Made by a program: the position numbers and the translations under genes. Shown piece by piece: positions 55,101 to 63,748 of a DNA stretch of 64,000 nt (its first letter is position 1; every line of letters starts with the position of its first letter). The notes under the pieces are model-generated. The model did not search any database, was not told where the DNA came from, and saw nothing but the letters and a program-made list of their open reading frames with translations. The stretch comes from Anaerolineales bacterium (lineage in GTDB: Bacteria > Chloroflexota > Anaerolineae > Anaerolineales > Villigracilaceae), in contig JADLBX010000032.1 of assembly GCA_020847435.1 (NCBI GenBank), forward strand, positions 1 to 64,000, written 5' to 3'.

Positions 55101-55801
55101 GTCAGACAAAATCTTCAAAACCTAAAAGTCCACCTGTCCCATCTTACACGCTGCGTGATTCTTTAGAAGATGCAAAGAAACTTTACAAGAAATACAGTCA
55201 TGCAAGTTTTTCAAAAGCGGAAATAGCTAGCGCTCTGAATATGTCCTCAGGCTCGAGTTCTTTTGCAAAGAGGCTGTTTGCGCTAACCGAATATGGATTG
55301 ATTGAGGGAAGTGGCGACAGCTACAAAACAACAGGGCGATTCTCTGTTTTGAACTCGAACAAACCCGAGTCTTCAACCTTCAAGAAAAATGCATTTGATG
55401 CTATTCAGTCATCTGGCGTTTTCTTAGAGTTATTAAATGAATTCAAAACCAAGCTTCCAGATCAAAATGCTGTAGCACAAAGACTTGAAACTCAAAAAAA
55501 ATTTAATGCCGAAAGAGCTAAAGAAGTCGCCAGTGTTTTGGAAAAATCCCTGCAGTTTGCTGGTGTACTTGATGGAAGTAATAATGTTGTTCCAATAAGA
55601 GACGGTGCTGCTAATCCGAGTGACAATGATCAAGGTGGTCATGGTGATGAAAGCGAAGATGATCACCCGCCAGTTGCGTCGATGAGAAAAAGCGAAATAC
55701 CGCTTGCGAACGAGCGCACCGCAGTTGTTTCTTATCCACATGACTTAACAAAAGATGAAGCAACAAAAATTGGGCGTGTTCTCTCTGCATTAGTCGATTA
55801 A
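55097..55801 (+). CDS. Winged-helix partner protein, 234 aa
   Basis: Starts inside the previous gene (ATGA). An N-terminal winged helix domain has SFSKAEIASALNMSSGSSSFAKR and LTEYGLIEG (about 35-75), similar to domains seen in DUF5343-like proteins; a long helical or disordered middle is followed by an acidic stretch (NDQGGHGDESEDDHPP) and a short end RTAVVSYPHDLTKDEATKIGR. Low GC matches the preceding gene, so both came together. It could be the antitoxin or DNA-recognition subunit of the pair. Confidence 0.62.
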   Translation: MSQTKSSKPKSPPVPSYTLRDSLEDAKKLYKKYSHASFSKAEIASALNMSSGSSSFAKRLFALTEYGLIEGSGDSYKTTGRFSVLNSNKPESSTFKKNAFDAIQSSGVFLELLNEFKTKLPDQNAVAQRLETQKKFNAERAKEVASVLEKSLQFAGVLDGSNNVVPIRDGAANPSDNDQGGHGDESEDDHPPVASMRKSEIPLANERTAVVSYPHDLTKDEATKIGRVLSALVD

Positions 55802-56025
55802 CCCATTTCGGGGAATCAAAACGGTTTCGAGACATTACGTCCGCGCTGGGCTAAAGCCGCTCGCTCAGTGCGTGGAAGTCACTTCGACAGGCTCAGTGCG
55901 GCGCCTGCGGGCTGATTGGCGAGTCCGCTTTGAGCGGACTTTCATGTACTGAGGCAGGGATTTATCCCGCCAATACGAAGAACGAAAAACGGTCTCGGGA
56001 CATTACGTCCGCGAGACCGTTTTGG
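55802..56025. repeat. Intergenic repeats and bidirectional terminator
   Basis: Two copies of ACGGT(T/C)TCG(A/G)GACATTACGTCCGCG (about 55823 and 55989), the second extended to a full hairpin AAAACGGTCTCG/CGAGACCGTTTT (55986-56023), a terminator for both convergent genes. Also ACTTCGACAGGCTCAGTGC and AGTCCGCTTTGAGCGGACT. No gene is seen. Confidence 0.65.
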
Positions 56026-56442
56026 TTAACTCACCTTGGTCAAAACAATGACGGGGATTTTCCGTTCCGTTTTTTGACGATACTCCGCAAACGCTGGCAT
56101 CATCTCGATCATCTTTTCGTAGAGGCGAGTCCGCTCGGGTTCTTCTGTAACCGTTGCCCGCGCTTGGAATTTTTTGACGCCCGCTTCCACGGTCACTTGC
56201 GGATGGGCAAGCAAGTTGTAATACCAGCTCGGGTTGGTCGGCGAGCCGCCTTTGGATGCGATGATCACATAGCGCTCGCCGTCTCGGACGTAGGCTACGG
56301 GATTGATGCGTTCCTGTCCGCTTTTGGCGCCGATGTGGTGCAGGAGCAGTAAGGTCTTGCCTGCAAAATTTCCGCCGACTTTTCCGTCGTTAGCGTGGAA
56401 TTCGTCAATGATTTTTTGGTTTCGTTCGTTTGGATTGGTCAT
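56026..56442 (-). CDS. Deazaflavin (F420)-dependent reductase-like protein
   Basis: A 138-aa split-barrel protein of the Ddn/FDOR family. Typical parts are NDGKVGGNFAGKTLLLLHHIGAKSG, RINPVAYVRDGERYVIIASKGG, PTNPSWYYNLLAHPQVTVE. Such proteins use F420H2 to reduce quinones or other compounds, so the cell may make F420. Substrate unknown. Confidence 0.9.
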   Translation of the reverse strand: MTNPNERNQKIIDEFHANDGKVGGNFAGKTLLLLHHIGAKSGQERINPVAYVRDGERYVIIASKGGSPTNPSWYYNLLAHPQVTVEAGVKKFQARATVTEEPERTRLYEKMIEMMPAFAEYRQKTERKIPVIVLTKVS

Positions 56443-56545
56443 AGATTTTTCCTCTCAGTCGTTGTTCTGACGTTCGTTTGTCGATGTGGCTTACAAATGC
56501 CTAGCCGAACGGAGGAGGGGGAGAAGCGCCGCTTCGTGACTCAGG

Positions 56546-58228
56546 TCAACCTCCGACCTTCGCCGCGTAGTCGCTGTAGCCGCCGATGAATTCGGTGATG
56601 TGGGAATCCTTTAGCTCGAACACGCGGTTGACGGTGCGGTCGAGAAAATATCGGTCGTGCGAGATGACAAGTACGGTCCCGTTGAAATCTTCCAGCGCGT
56701 TCTCCAACACTTCGGCGGAGGCGATATCGAGATTGTTCGTCGGTTCATCCAGCAACAGGAAGTTGGCTCCCGATAGGACGAGTAACGCCAACTGAAGCCG
56801 ACTCCGCTCGCCGCCCGAGAGTGAGCCGACCCTTTGAGTCGCTTGACGATAGGTGAACAGGTAGCGGGTCAGAAAAGAAACGGCGCGTCCTTCGCTCATG
56901 TTGCCGCTGAGTCGCACCGCGTCCATGACTGTCTGATCAAAATCCAGCGTCTCATGCTCTTGCGCGTAATATCCCACCTTCACGCTCGGACCGAGTTTGA
57001 TCTCTCCGCTGGTCGGCGATTCTTTTTCCAGAATCAAACGCAATAACACAGACTTCCCCGCGCCGTTCGCGCCGATCAACCCCACGCGCTCGCCATGCCG
57101 AATGAGGAAGTTGAGATCGTTCAATATCGCTGGTCGAGTAGTCCCGCGATGCTCGTCGCGGGACGTATCGAGACCAGAGGTTGGATGTGCAAACGACTTG
57201 CTCACCCTCTCAAACTCCAAGACCTGATTCGACCCGCGCCAACCGTTCAACGCCAAATCCATTTTTCGGCGTTCCGTCACGGGCTTTTCGATCTTATCCA
57301 TTTTGTCCAAGCGCTTTTGCATGGACTTGGCTTTCTTTGCAAATTTCTCGTTGTCAAACACTTTGCCCCACATGGCAAAGCGTTTGATGGCGGTTTCCAA
57401 TCTGCCGATCTCGCGTTGTTGAACGCGATACAACTCCTCCTGTCGAGCGAGTCGTTCCTCTTTATCAAGGATGTATTCCGTGTAATTTCCGATGAACGTT
57501 GTGATTTTGCCGTCTTCGATCTCCGCGATGTGACTCGCCACCGCGTCGAGGATGTATCGGTCGTGCGAGATGATGACCACCGCGCCCGCGTAGTCGTTGA
57601 TCAGTTTTTCCAAATACGCTTTGCCTGGCATATCGAGGTGATTGTCTGGTTCGTCGAGCAACAGAACAGACGGACGCGCCAGTAACAGCCGCGCCAACCC
57701 GATCAGTTTTTTCTGCCCTCCGCTCAAGGCGTGGATGGGTTTCTCGAAATCCGATTCGGGCAGACCTAGTCCGCGCAGTGTTTCCCTCGCGCGTGATTCG
57801 TAATTTGCTCCGCCGAGCGCTTCAAACTCTCCCAACAATTTGTGTTGCGCGTCGAGGGCGCGTTCCAATTTTTTGGAATCGCCATAAACGGCGGGGTCGG
57901 CGAGTTTCGATTCAACGAGATGCAACTCCGCTTCCACCTCTGCCACGCGTGGATTTCCCTCCAGCGCGAGCGAGAGCGCTGTCCGTTGCGGGTCAAATTC
58001 GGGATGTTGAGGCAGGTAGCCCACCGTCACACCTTTGGCGCGGACGATCGTCCCGCCTTTTTCTGGTGCGTGTTCGCCGACGATTATCTTAAGCAACGAA
58101 GACTTCCCCGCGCCGTTCGGTCCGATCAGCCCGATCTTCTGGTCGTGCTGGATTTCCCAACTCAAGTCGCGGAAGATGGCGTGCGCGCCGAGAATAAGGC
58201 TGGCGTTTGAAATTGTGATTGAAATCAT
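56546..58228 (-). CDS. ABC-F family ATPase (ribosome-associated)
   Basis: A 560-aa protein with two ABC domains and no membrane part. First domain: GLIGPNGAGKSSLLKI, LSGGQKKLIGLARLLLARP, LLLDEPDNHLD; second: GLIGANGAGKSVLLRL, LSGGERSRLQLALL, LLLDEPTNNLD. The domains are joined by a charged linker (RLETAIKRFAMWGKVF...). ABC-F proteins act at the ribosomal E-site, some protecting from antibiotics. ATG 58228 is used; the preceding palindrome provides GAGGTCTTT as a ribosome-binding site. An in-frame repeat is at 57131-57176. Regulated by a leader peptide and attenuator upstream. Confidence 0.93.
   Translation of the reverse strand: MISITISNASLILGAHAIFRDLSWEIQHDQKIGLIGPNGAGKSSLLKIIVGEHAPEKGGTIVRAKGVTVGYLPQHPEFDPQRTALSLALEGNPRVAEVEAELHLVESKLADPAVYGDSKKLERALDAQHKLLGEFEALGGANYESRARETLRGLGLPESDFEKPIHALSGGQKKLIGLARLLLARPSVLLLDEPDNHLDMPGKAYLEKLINDYAGAVVIISHDRYILDAVASHIAEIEDGKITTFIGNYTEYILDKEERLARQEELYRVQQREIGRLETAIKRFAMWGKVFDNEKFAKKAKSMQKRLDKMDKIEKPVTERRKMDLALNGWRGSNQVLEFERVSKSFAHPTSGLDTSRDEHRGTTRPAILNDLNFLIRHGERVGLIGANGAGKSVLLRLILEKESPTSGEIKLGPSVKVGYYAQEHETLDFDQTVMDAVRLSGNMSEGRAVSFLTRYLFTYRQATQRVGSLSGGERSRLQLALLVLSGANFLLLDEPTNNLDIASAEVLENALEDFNGTVLVISHDRYFLDRTVNRVFELKDSHITEFIGGYSDYAAKVGG
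57131..57176. repeat. In-frame TGGTCGAGTAG palindrome in the ABC-F gene
   Basis: TGGTCGAGTAGTCCCGCG...CGCGGGACGTATCGAGACCA, translated between the linker and second ABC domain (GLDTSRDEHRGTTRPA). Same family as in helicase B. Confidence 0.8.
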
Positions 58229-58231
58229 AAA

Positions 58232-58262
58232 GACCTCACAGGTCTGAGAGACCTGTGAGGTC
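58232..58262. repeat. GACCTCACAGGTC palindrome at the ABC-F start
   Basis: A 31-bp near-perfect palindrome, family of 48841-48871, ending 3 nt before the ATG on the minus strand, so it contains the ribosome-binding site. Confidence 0.75.
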
Positions 58263-58281
58263 TCCCAAACAAATATTAAAC

Positions 58282-58314
58282 AAAAAACGCCGCGACGCTC
58301 CTGCGCCACGGCGT
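58282..58314 (-). terminator. Attenuator hairpin before ABC-F
   Basis: On the minus strand ACGCCG...CGGCGT with inner GC pairs, followed by TTTTTTG, between the leader peptide and the ABC-F start. Transcription that ends here would not reach ABC-F. Confidence 0.75.
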
Positions 58315-58332
58315 GATAAACAAAAACATCGT

Positions 58333-58425
58333 TTAGTCAGTAGGCGCGATTCGAGGAAGCCGCGCGCGCTCAAATCCACGCACACCGATGCAAAGGAAGG
58401 AGTTGCCTGATCTTTCGTATCGCAT
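58333..58425 (-). CDS. Leader peptide of the ABC-F gene, 30 aa
   Basis: ATG 58425 to TAA 58333-58335, ending 19 nt before the attenuator hairpin. The ATG is about 7 nt after the -10 box, so the RNA would be leaderless. The peptide reads MRYERSGNSFLCIGVRG followed by FERARLPRIAPTD; RAR is an Arg-x-Arg motif of the kind at which macrolide-bound ribosomes stall. The combination is typical of ribosome-mediated attenuation. Confidence 0.65.
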   Translation of the reverse strand: MRYERSGNSFLCIGVRGFERARLPRIAPTD

Positions 58426-58432
58426 GGCGCGG

Positions 58433-58461
58433 ATTATAACAGTCCCTGCCCAATCTGCAAA
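58433..58461 (-). promoter_or_regulatory. Promoter of the leader-peptide/ABC-F transcript
   Basis: Minus strand TTTGCA, 17-bp spacer, TATAAT. The start point would be at about 58426. Confidence 0.65.
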
Positions 58462-58462
58462 C

Positions 58463-58663
58463 ATTCTGATAAAATACCGCCCGCACGTCATGAACCTCGG
58501 AAGGCTCTCGAAAGCCCTCGGTCGTATCGGCTGGGGCTTTTTTGTTGAAAAGTAAACAAGAAAACAAGTAGGCACGTAGAAAAGCAAATACGAAGTACGC
58601 AATACGCAATACTCTGCCCGACTACCAAACCATCCAACTACCAAACAAAAGAACTATCAAACT
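58463..58663. other. typA upstream region with hairpin
   Basis: AAAGCCC (58511-58517) pairs with GGGCTTT (58534-58540) followed by TTTTG, a terminator-like hairpin. A 20-codon-type mini-ORF from ATG 58490 runs through it. After that come ACGAAGTACGCAATACGCAATACTC and AACTACCAAAC repeats, probably low-complexity intergenic filler. No clear promoter for typA. Confidence 0.4.
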
Positions 58664-60523
58664 ATGCAAACTACCCGAACCGACCTCCGCAACATCGCCA
58701 TCATCGCCCATGTTGACCACGGCAAGACCACCCTCGTAGATGGACTGCTCCGTCAATCGCACACCTTCCGCGACAACCAGCAAGTCGCCGAGCGCGTCAT
58801 GGATTCCAACGACCTCGAACGTGAGCGCGGCATCACCATCCTTGCGAAGAACACCGCCATCACGCTCAACGATCCCAAGACCGGCAAGCCGGTCAAGATC
58901 AACATCGTGGATACGCCCGGTCACGCGGATTTCGGCGGCGAGGTCGAACGCGTCATGAACATGGTGGACGGCGTGCTTCTCCTCGTGGATGCGGCGGAGG
59001 GTCCCATGCCGCAGACTCGCTTCGTCCTCAAGAAGGCGCTTCAAATGGGGCATAAAGCCATCGTCGTCATCAACAAAGTGGATCGCAAAGACGCGGAACC
59101 CTCACGCGTCCTCAACGAAACGTTCGACTTATTCATCGAACTCGGCGCGACGGAGGAGCAGGCAGACTTCCCGGTCATCTACGCCATCGGGATTGACCAA
59201 CGCGCTGGGCTTACCATCGAGCTGGGTCCCGACCTTCAGCCTTTATTCGACGTGATTCTGAACCACATCCCCGCGCCCACAGTGGACGCGGAGGCGCCCT
59301 TGCAAATGCTCGTCACCACGTTGGGCTACGACGATTATCGAGGCGTGACGGCGGTGGGACGCATCTTTGCGGGCAGGATCAAAGCCGGGCAACGACTCGC
59401 CCGCCTCACAGTGGATGGGCGCAACCTGCCTGAATCTGCAAAATACTTGTACACCTTTCAAGGTTTGAACAAAATCGAAATTGAATCTGCCGACGCGGGC
59501 GACATTGTCTCGCTTGCCGGCTTGGAAGAGATCGGCATCGGCGAGACGCTTGCCGACCCGGCGAACCCGGTCGCTTTGCCGACCATCAAAGTGGAGGAGC
59601 CGACCGTGCGCATGACGTTCGGCGTGAACACCTCGCCGTTTACCGGGCGGGAGGGCAAGTGGAGCACGTCGCGCAAATTGCGCGAGCGTCTGTTCGAGGA
59701 ACTTCGCACGAATGTTTCGTTGCGCGTGGAGGAAACCGATTCAGCGGAGAACTTTTTAGTCTCCGGTCGCGGCGAGTTGCACCTCGGCATTCTGATCGAA
59801 ACGATGCGCCGCGAAGGCTATGAATTTCAAGTTTCGCGTCCCGAAGTGATCTTCCACAAAGCGGACGACGGCGCGTTGCTCGAACCGTTCGAGGAAGTGC
59901 ACATCGAGACCAGCGCCGAGACCGTCGGCGCGGTGGTGGAGATGTTGGGGAGCCGGCGCGCCTTAATGACCGAGATGCAGGACGCCGGGCAGGGGATGAC
60001 GCGCATGGTCTACATCGCGCCGACGCGCGGCTTGCTCGGTTTCCGCTACCAATTCCTCACCTCCACGCGCGGCGCGGGCGTGATGCACACGATCTTTCAC
60101 GGGTACGATGAAATGGCGGGACCCATGTCCACGCGGCAGACAGGCTCACTCGTCGCGTGGGAAGCGGGCGACTCCACTGCCTACGCGTTGAAGAACGCCG
60201 AAGAACGCGGCACATTGTTCATCGGACCGGGCGTCGCCGTCTATGAAGGCATGGTGGTCGGCGAAAACACGCGCGGGCAGGATATGCCCATCAACGTCTG
60301 CAAGAAAAAACATCTGACCAACATCCGCTCGGCGGGCGCGGATATGGAAATCCGTCTGACGCCGCCGCGGCGCATGTCGTTGGACGAGGCGGTCGAATAT
60401 CTGTCTGACGATGAACTGCTGGAGATCACGCCTGAGTCGTATCGCATCCGCAAGCGCATTCTCGACACCGAAGGACGCGGCAAGCAGACGAAGAAATTGA
60501 AGGAGCAAATGGGCGAGGGATGA
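58664..60523 (+). CDS. typA: Translational GTPase TypA/BipA
   Basis: A 619-aa ribosome-binding GTPase. GTPase motifs: [14 protein letters not shown] (G1), [12 protein letters not shown] (G2), [15 protein letters not shown] (G3), NKVD (G4). Then EF-G-like domains II, III and V, with the specific C-terminal [15 protein letters not shown] and [19 protein letters not shown]. It helps ribosome assembly and stress adaptation. Starts immediately after a CAAACT-repeat stretch, no ribosome-binding site seen. Confidence 0.96.
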   Translation: MQTTRTDLRNIAIIAHVDHGKTTLVDGLLRQSHTFRDNQQVAERVMDSNDLERERGITILAKNTAITLNDPKTGKPVKINIVDTPGHADFGGEVERVMNMVDGVLLLVDAAEGPMPQTRFVLKKALQMGHKAIVVINKVDRKDAEPSRVLNETFDLFIELGATEEQADFPVIYAIGIDQRAGLTIELGPDLQPLFDVILNHIPAPTVDAEAPLQMLVTTLGYDDYRGVTAVGRIFAGRIKAGQRLARLTVDGRNLPESAKYLYTFQGLNKIEIESADAGDIVSLAGLEEIGIGETLADPANPVALPTIKVEEPTVRMTFGVNTSPFTGREGKWSTSRKLRERLFEELRTNVSLRVEETDSAENFLVSGRGELHLGILIETMRREGYEFQVSRPEVIFHKADDGALLEPFEEVHIETSAETVGAVVEMLGSRRALMTEMQDAGQGMTRMVYIAPTRGLLGFRYQFLTSTRGAGVMHTIFHGYDEMAGPMSTRQTGSLVAWEAGDSTAYALKNAEERGTLFIGPGVAVYEGMVVGENTRGQDMPINVCKKKHLTNIRSAGADMEIRLTPPRRMSLDEAVEYLSDDELLEITPESYRIRKRILDTEGRGKQTKKLKEQMGEG

Positions 60524-60548
60524 TCCGTTTGCACGCGCGGCAATAAAA

Positions 60549-60584
60549 ACACGCCTCATGGATATTCCATGAGGCGTGTTGCTT
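60549..60584. terminator. Bidirectional terminator typA / lipoprotein
   Basis: ACACGCCTCATGG/CCATGAGGCGTGT, 13-bp perfect stem, followed by TTGCTTTTG; serves both convergent genes. Confidence 0.8.
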
Positions 60585-60602
60585 TTGATCGCTTTTACTG
60601 CG

Positions 60603-61436
60603 TCATGGGCAGGATGAAAGGCTCGCGTCTTTGAGGACCGACGCGCCGTCTTCGTTGTACGATTGCACGCCGTAGGTGTACGAGACGTTACCGATAACCA
60701 ACGTTTGAGTGAAGACATCGGTGTACGATTCGCTGTTCGGACCGAGCGTTGCAAGTAAGACGCCGTCCTTATATACATAAAACCCGTTCTCGTTGGTGGA
60801 CTGATCGCTCCAGGTGAAGTTCACCGTCCATTCCCATTGCAGGATCCAAATCTGCCCGACCTTTTTCGATTTGTTCACACTGGTGCAGGCTAAGCCCAAT
60901 TGTTTCGGCGCGGCTGGCGCGGCTGGGGCGGAGGTGGCTGTTGGAGGTAGCGGCGGCGGGACGCCTTCCGGCAGCCCGCTGGTTTCACCCAGCACGGTCG
61001 CGTAGGCTCCCCAAAGCCAGCACGTTGCGCCGAAGCCGCCGGGATATTCGATGATCCAATAATTGTTGGGCGTGTATTTTCCAACGACATTTGCGGTCTG
61101 CCCAACTTTGAATAGCGTGACGAATTGATATGCCGCATTGGGACCCGTGCGGCAGTTTGTGTCGGACGAAACGCTAACCGTTGGCGCGGTGGAGGGCGGC
61201 GTGGGCGAAGGTCCCGGCGTGACCGTTTCGGTGGGGACGACCGCAGTCAGCGTCGCGGCTTGGATCGTTTGCACCGCCAGCGTCAGCGCTTCGTCAATGT
61301 TGAACGTGACCGATTCCTCCGTTGCCGGCGCTTGTGTCGGCTCGGGCGTGGATTGGCTTGCCTGCGGCAGGTTGCAAGCCAGCGCGGCGAAGCCCAGCGT
61401 GCAAAGGGCGAAAAAAATTCTCTGTGTGATTTTCAT
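60603..61436 (-). CDS. SH3/FN3-like lipoprotein 1
   Basis: 277 aa, ATG 61436 after AAAAGGAG, lipobox AALACN. After a long Thr/Pro linker comes an SH3-type domain (NCRTGPNAAYQFVTLFKVG, WIIEYPGGFGATCWLWGAY), another linker, and a fibronectin-III-like domain with the Trp core VNFTWSDQSTNENGFYVYKDGVLLATL. It may bind cell wall or surface partners. Paralogous to the next gene upstream, same order of domains. Confidence 0.82.
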   Translation of the reverse strand: MKITQRIFFALCTLGFAALACNLPQASQSTPEPTQAPATEESVTFNIDEALTLAVQTIQAATLTAVVPTETVTPGPSPTPPSTAPTVSVSSDTNCRTGPNAAYQFVTLFKVGQTANVVGKYTPNNYWIIEYPGGFGATCWLWGAYATVLGETSGLPEGVPPPLPPTATSAPAAPAAPKQLGLACTSVNKSKKVGQIWILQWEWTVNFTWSDQSTNENGFYVYKDGVLLATLGPNSESYTDVFTQTLVIGNVSYTYGVQSYNEDGASVLKDASLSSCP

Positions 61437-61498
61437 AATTCTCCTTTTGCATATTGTCACACAGGAGCGAAAAGGCTCACATCCCCGTAATGGACTTG

Positions 61499-62287
61499 TT
61501 ACGAACAACCAAACGAATTTGTCGACGCGCCCTCGGCGCCGCTCGCGTTATAGGCTTCCAGCCGATAACTGACATTTTGCCCGGAGTCTATCTTGTATTT
61601 GTCTGTGTACGCGGTGGAGTTTGCCGGCAAATCGGCGACCAGTTCTCCGTTGCGGAAGAGGCGGAAGCCCGTCTCGTTGTTGGATTTATCCGACCATTTC
61701 AGCGTCACCGTCAAATCAAAGCCTGAGCCGTTGAATTCGCAAAAATAATCCCAACTTTGGAATGACGGCGCGTTGGGCGGCGCTTTGGTCGCGGTCGGCG
61801 GCGGCGTGACGGACGACACTGCCCAATAACTTCCGCTCACTTCAACGAACTCGCCCCACAGCCAGCATTGACCCGTCGGGCTTTCGGCGGATTTCACCAG
61901 CCAATAATTTTCGAGTCCGTAGCGTCCAACGATCTCCAATTTTTTATTCGGCAGATACGTGAAGATCACTTCGTAATCTTGCCCCGGACCCGCGCGGCAA
62001 TTTGTCTGCTCGCGCACGACAAGCATCGGAGTTGAATACGTCGGTGTGATCGTTTTTGTCGCGGCAAGCGTCGGCGTTTTTTCGATGATGAAATTCGGGA
62101 TAGGGGAAAACGTCGCGGTGATGGGGACGTCCGCGCCGTTGCGTCTGCCCTCGATAAACGTCGCTTCGATCGCCGTGGCGGCTTGCTCGTCCGTCGTCAG
62201 TGGACGCGGCGCCGTCGGCAGGTTGCAGGCAAGGATCGCCGCGACCAGCGCGAGCGTCGCAGCGACAATGAACCGCTTCGCCCTCAT
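61499..62287 (-). CDS. SH3/FN3-like lipoprotein 2
   Basis: 262 aa, lipobox AAILACN, then SH3-type (NCRAGPGQDYEVIFTYLP, CWLWGEFVEVSG) and FN3-like (LKWSDKSNNETGFRLFRNGELV) domains. The same plan as its neighbour, at roughly moderate identity, so a tandem duplication. ATGA overlap with the serine hydrolase stop indicates co-translation. Confidence 0.82.
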   Translation of the reverse strand: MRAKRFIVAATLALVAAILACNLPTAPRPLTTDEQAATAIEATFIEGRRNGADVPITATFSPIPNFIIEKTPTLAATKTITPTYSTPMLVVREQTNCRAGPGQDYEVIFTYLPNKKLEIVGRYGLENYWLVKSAESPTGQCWLWGEFVEVSGSYWAVSSVTPPPTATKAPPNAPSFQSWDYFCEFNGSGFDLTVTLKWSDKSNNETGFRLFRNGELVADLPANSTAYTDKYKIDSGQNVSYRLEAYNASGAEGASTNSFGCS

Positions 62288-63642
62288 TTGATCTTTTTGT
62301 GCGCGCGTCCGCCGACTCGGAAATATTCCACGCGTCCTTTGGCGTCGCGGATCACGTCTGCCAGCGCGCCGTTGAAGGGTTCGTCCAGCCCGATGAGATT
62401 ATCGCGGTCGTAGAACGCGAAGCGCATCGGCGCGAGCGCGGGACCTGGAGGCGTATCGGGCGTGGGGAATCCCCCGAGCGGGATGTGATGATAGACGAGA
62501 TATTTTCCCTTCACTTTGAGGTCGAAACATTCTGTTCCGATCTTGTAGCGCCCGATGAGTTCTTTTCCATCTTGCGGATTCTTCATCGGCTTCGGCGATT
62601 TGAGTTTGATTCCGAAATACAAGTCGAGCGCCCAGCCGAAGGTCTGCGCGGTGATAACGCCGCCGTTATCGTTGTTGGTGAGGATGGCGAGGGCGAAATC
62701 TTTTTCGGGGATGAAGAAAAAGTATGCCTGCTGTCCGTTTGTCGCGCCGCCGTGCGCGTACGCGGTGAGATCGTCCGCATAGCGGATGAACCACGTGATA
62801 CCCATGTCGCCGCGTCCGCCCGCGTTGACCTGCTTGACGCGCATGGCTTGAAGCGATTTGCGTTTGATGATTTTGTTTCCATTTCCCATGTGGAAGCGTG
62901 CATACTTGAGCAAATCCCTCACCGTGCTGACCACTCCGCCCACGCCATTGCCCGCCCGCCCGATCGCCCACGGACGCGCAACCTGAACCTTTCCGTTCAC
63001 GATCTGATGACCGACAACGAAGCGATGCGTGAACAAAACATCGCTTGGATAAAGAAACGACATGTTCAAGCCAAGCGGGTCGAGAAGCATTTCTTGCAAC
63101 GCCTGCTCGTAGGGTTTTTTGGTCACAACTTCGATCACGCGTGAGGCGACGTTGAAGCCTGTGTTGTTGTACGACCAAATTTTTCCCAGCGGTTGGATTT
63201 GCGGAAGGTGTGCAATGTCCTTCACCATTTTATCGAGCGCGTCGTCGCCGTTGCCGAAGTCGTTGAAGTAATCGCCGACCCAGCCGCCCGTGTGCGTGAG
63301 CAAATGCCGAATTGTGACTTTCTTCGCCACGTTTTCGTCGCTCAGTTTGAAATCTTTGATGTACTTCCGCACGGGCGCGTCGAGATTCACCTTTCCTTGC
63401 TCGGCAAGCGCCATCAACAATGTGCCCGTGAACGTTTTGCTGATCGAGCCCGTTTGCATCAAGGTGTCGGCTGTGACAGGCAATGGATGTTCGACGCTTG
63501 TTACGCCGAATCCTTGCGCCCATTCTTTGCCTTTGTGGTAAATCCCAATCGAAACGCCTGGCACGTGCAGGCGTTTCATTTCTTTTTGAATACGAGAACC
63601 GATGGTCTTGAAATTTTCGGAGGATGATGTTTTTGTTTTCAT
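62284..63642 (-). CDS. Serine hydrolase, class C beta-lactamase family
   Basis: A 452-aa protein with MQTGSISKTFTGTLL (SxxK nucleophile) and KIWSYNNTGFNVASRVIE (YxN) and HGGATNGQQAYFF (third motif). No signal peptide. It may be a D-alanyl peptidase, esterase or penicillin-binding-type protein. A C-terminal domain of about 100 residues follows. It is first in an operon with the two SH3/FN3 lipoproteins. Confidence 0.9.
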   Translation of the reverse strand: MKTKTSSSENFKTIGSRIQKEMKRLHVPGVSIGIYHKGKEWAQGFGVTSVEHPLPVTADTLMQTGSISKTFTGTLLMALAEQGKVNLDAPVRKYIKDFKLSDENVAKKVTIRHLLTHTGGWVGDYFNDFGNGDDALDKMVKDIAHLPQIQPLGKIWSYNNTGFNVASRVIEVVTKKPYEQALQEMLLDPLGLNMSFLYPSDVLFTHRFVVGHQIVNGKVQVARPWAIGRAGNGVGGVVSTVRDLLKYARFHMGNGNKIIKRKSLQAMRVKQVNAGGRGDMGITWFIRYADDLTAYAHGGATNGQQAYFFFIPEKDFALAILTNNDNGGVITAQTFGWALDLYFGIKLKSPKPMKNPQDGKELIGRYKIGTECFDLKVKGKYLVYHHIPLGGFPTPDTPPGPALAPMRFAFYDRDNLIGLDEPFNGALADVIRDAKGRVEYFRVGGRAHKKIK

Positions 63643-63654
63643 GAATCCCTTAGC

Positions 63655-63735
63655 GCCGTACCGCAAGATTTATCTTGCGATTCATTGATTTATCATGTAG
63701 CGGCTGGCGCAAACTGAAGTTTGCGGTACGGGCGA
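63655..63735. repeat. TACCGCAAGAT / CGCAAACTGAAGTTTGCG palindromes
   Basis: Two adjacent hairpins of the TACCGCAA...TTGCGGTACG type between the serine hydrolase and hmgA. Confidence 0.5.
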
Positions 63736-63748
63736 ACTGCGCGGCGAA

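Noticed and set aside
58490-58552. Mini-ORF in the typA upstream region as a leader peptide
   Set aside because: It runs through the hairpin rather than before it, has no ribosome-binding site, and no promoter is convincing.
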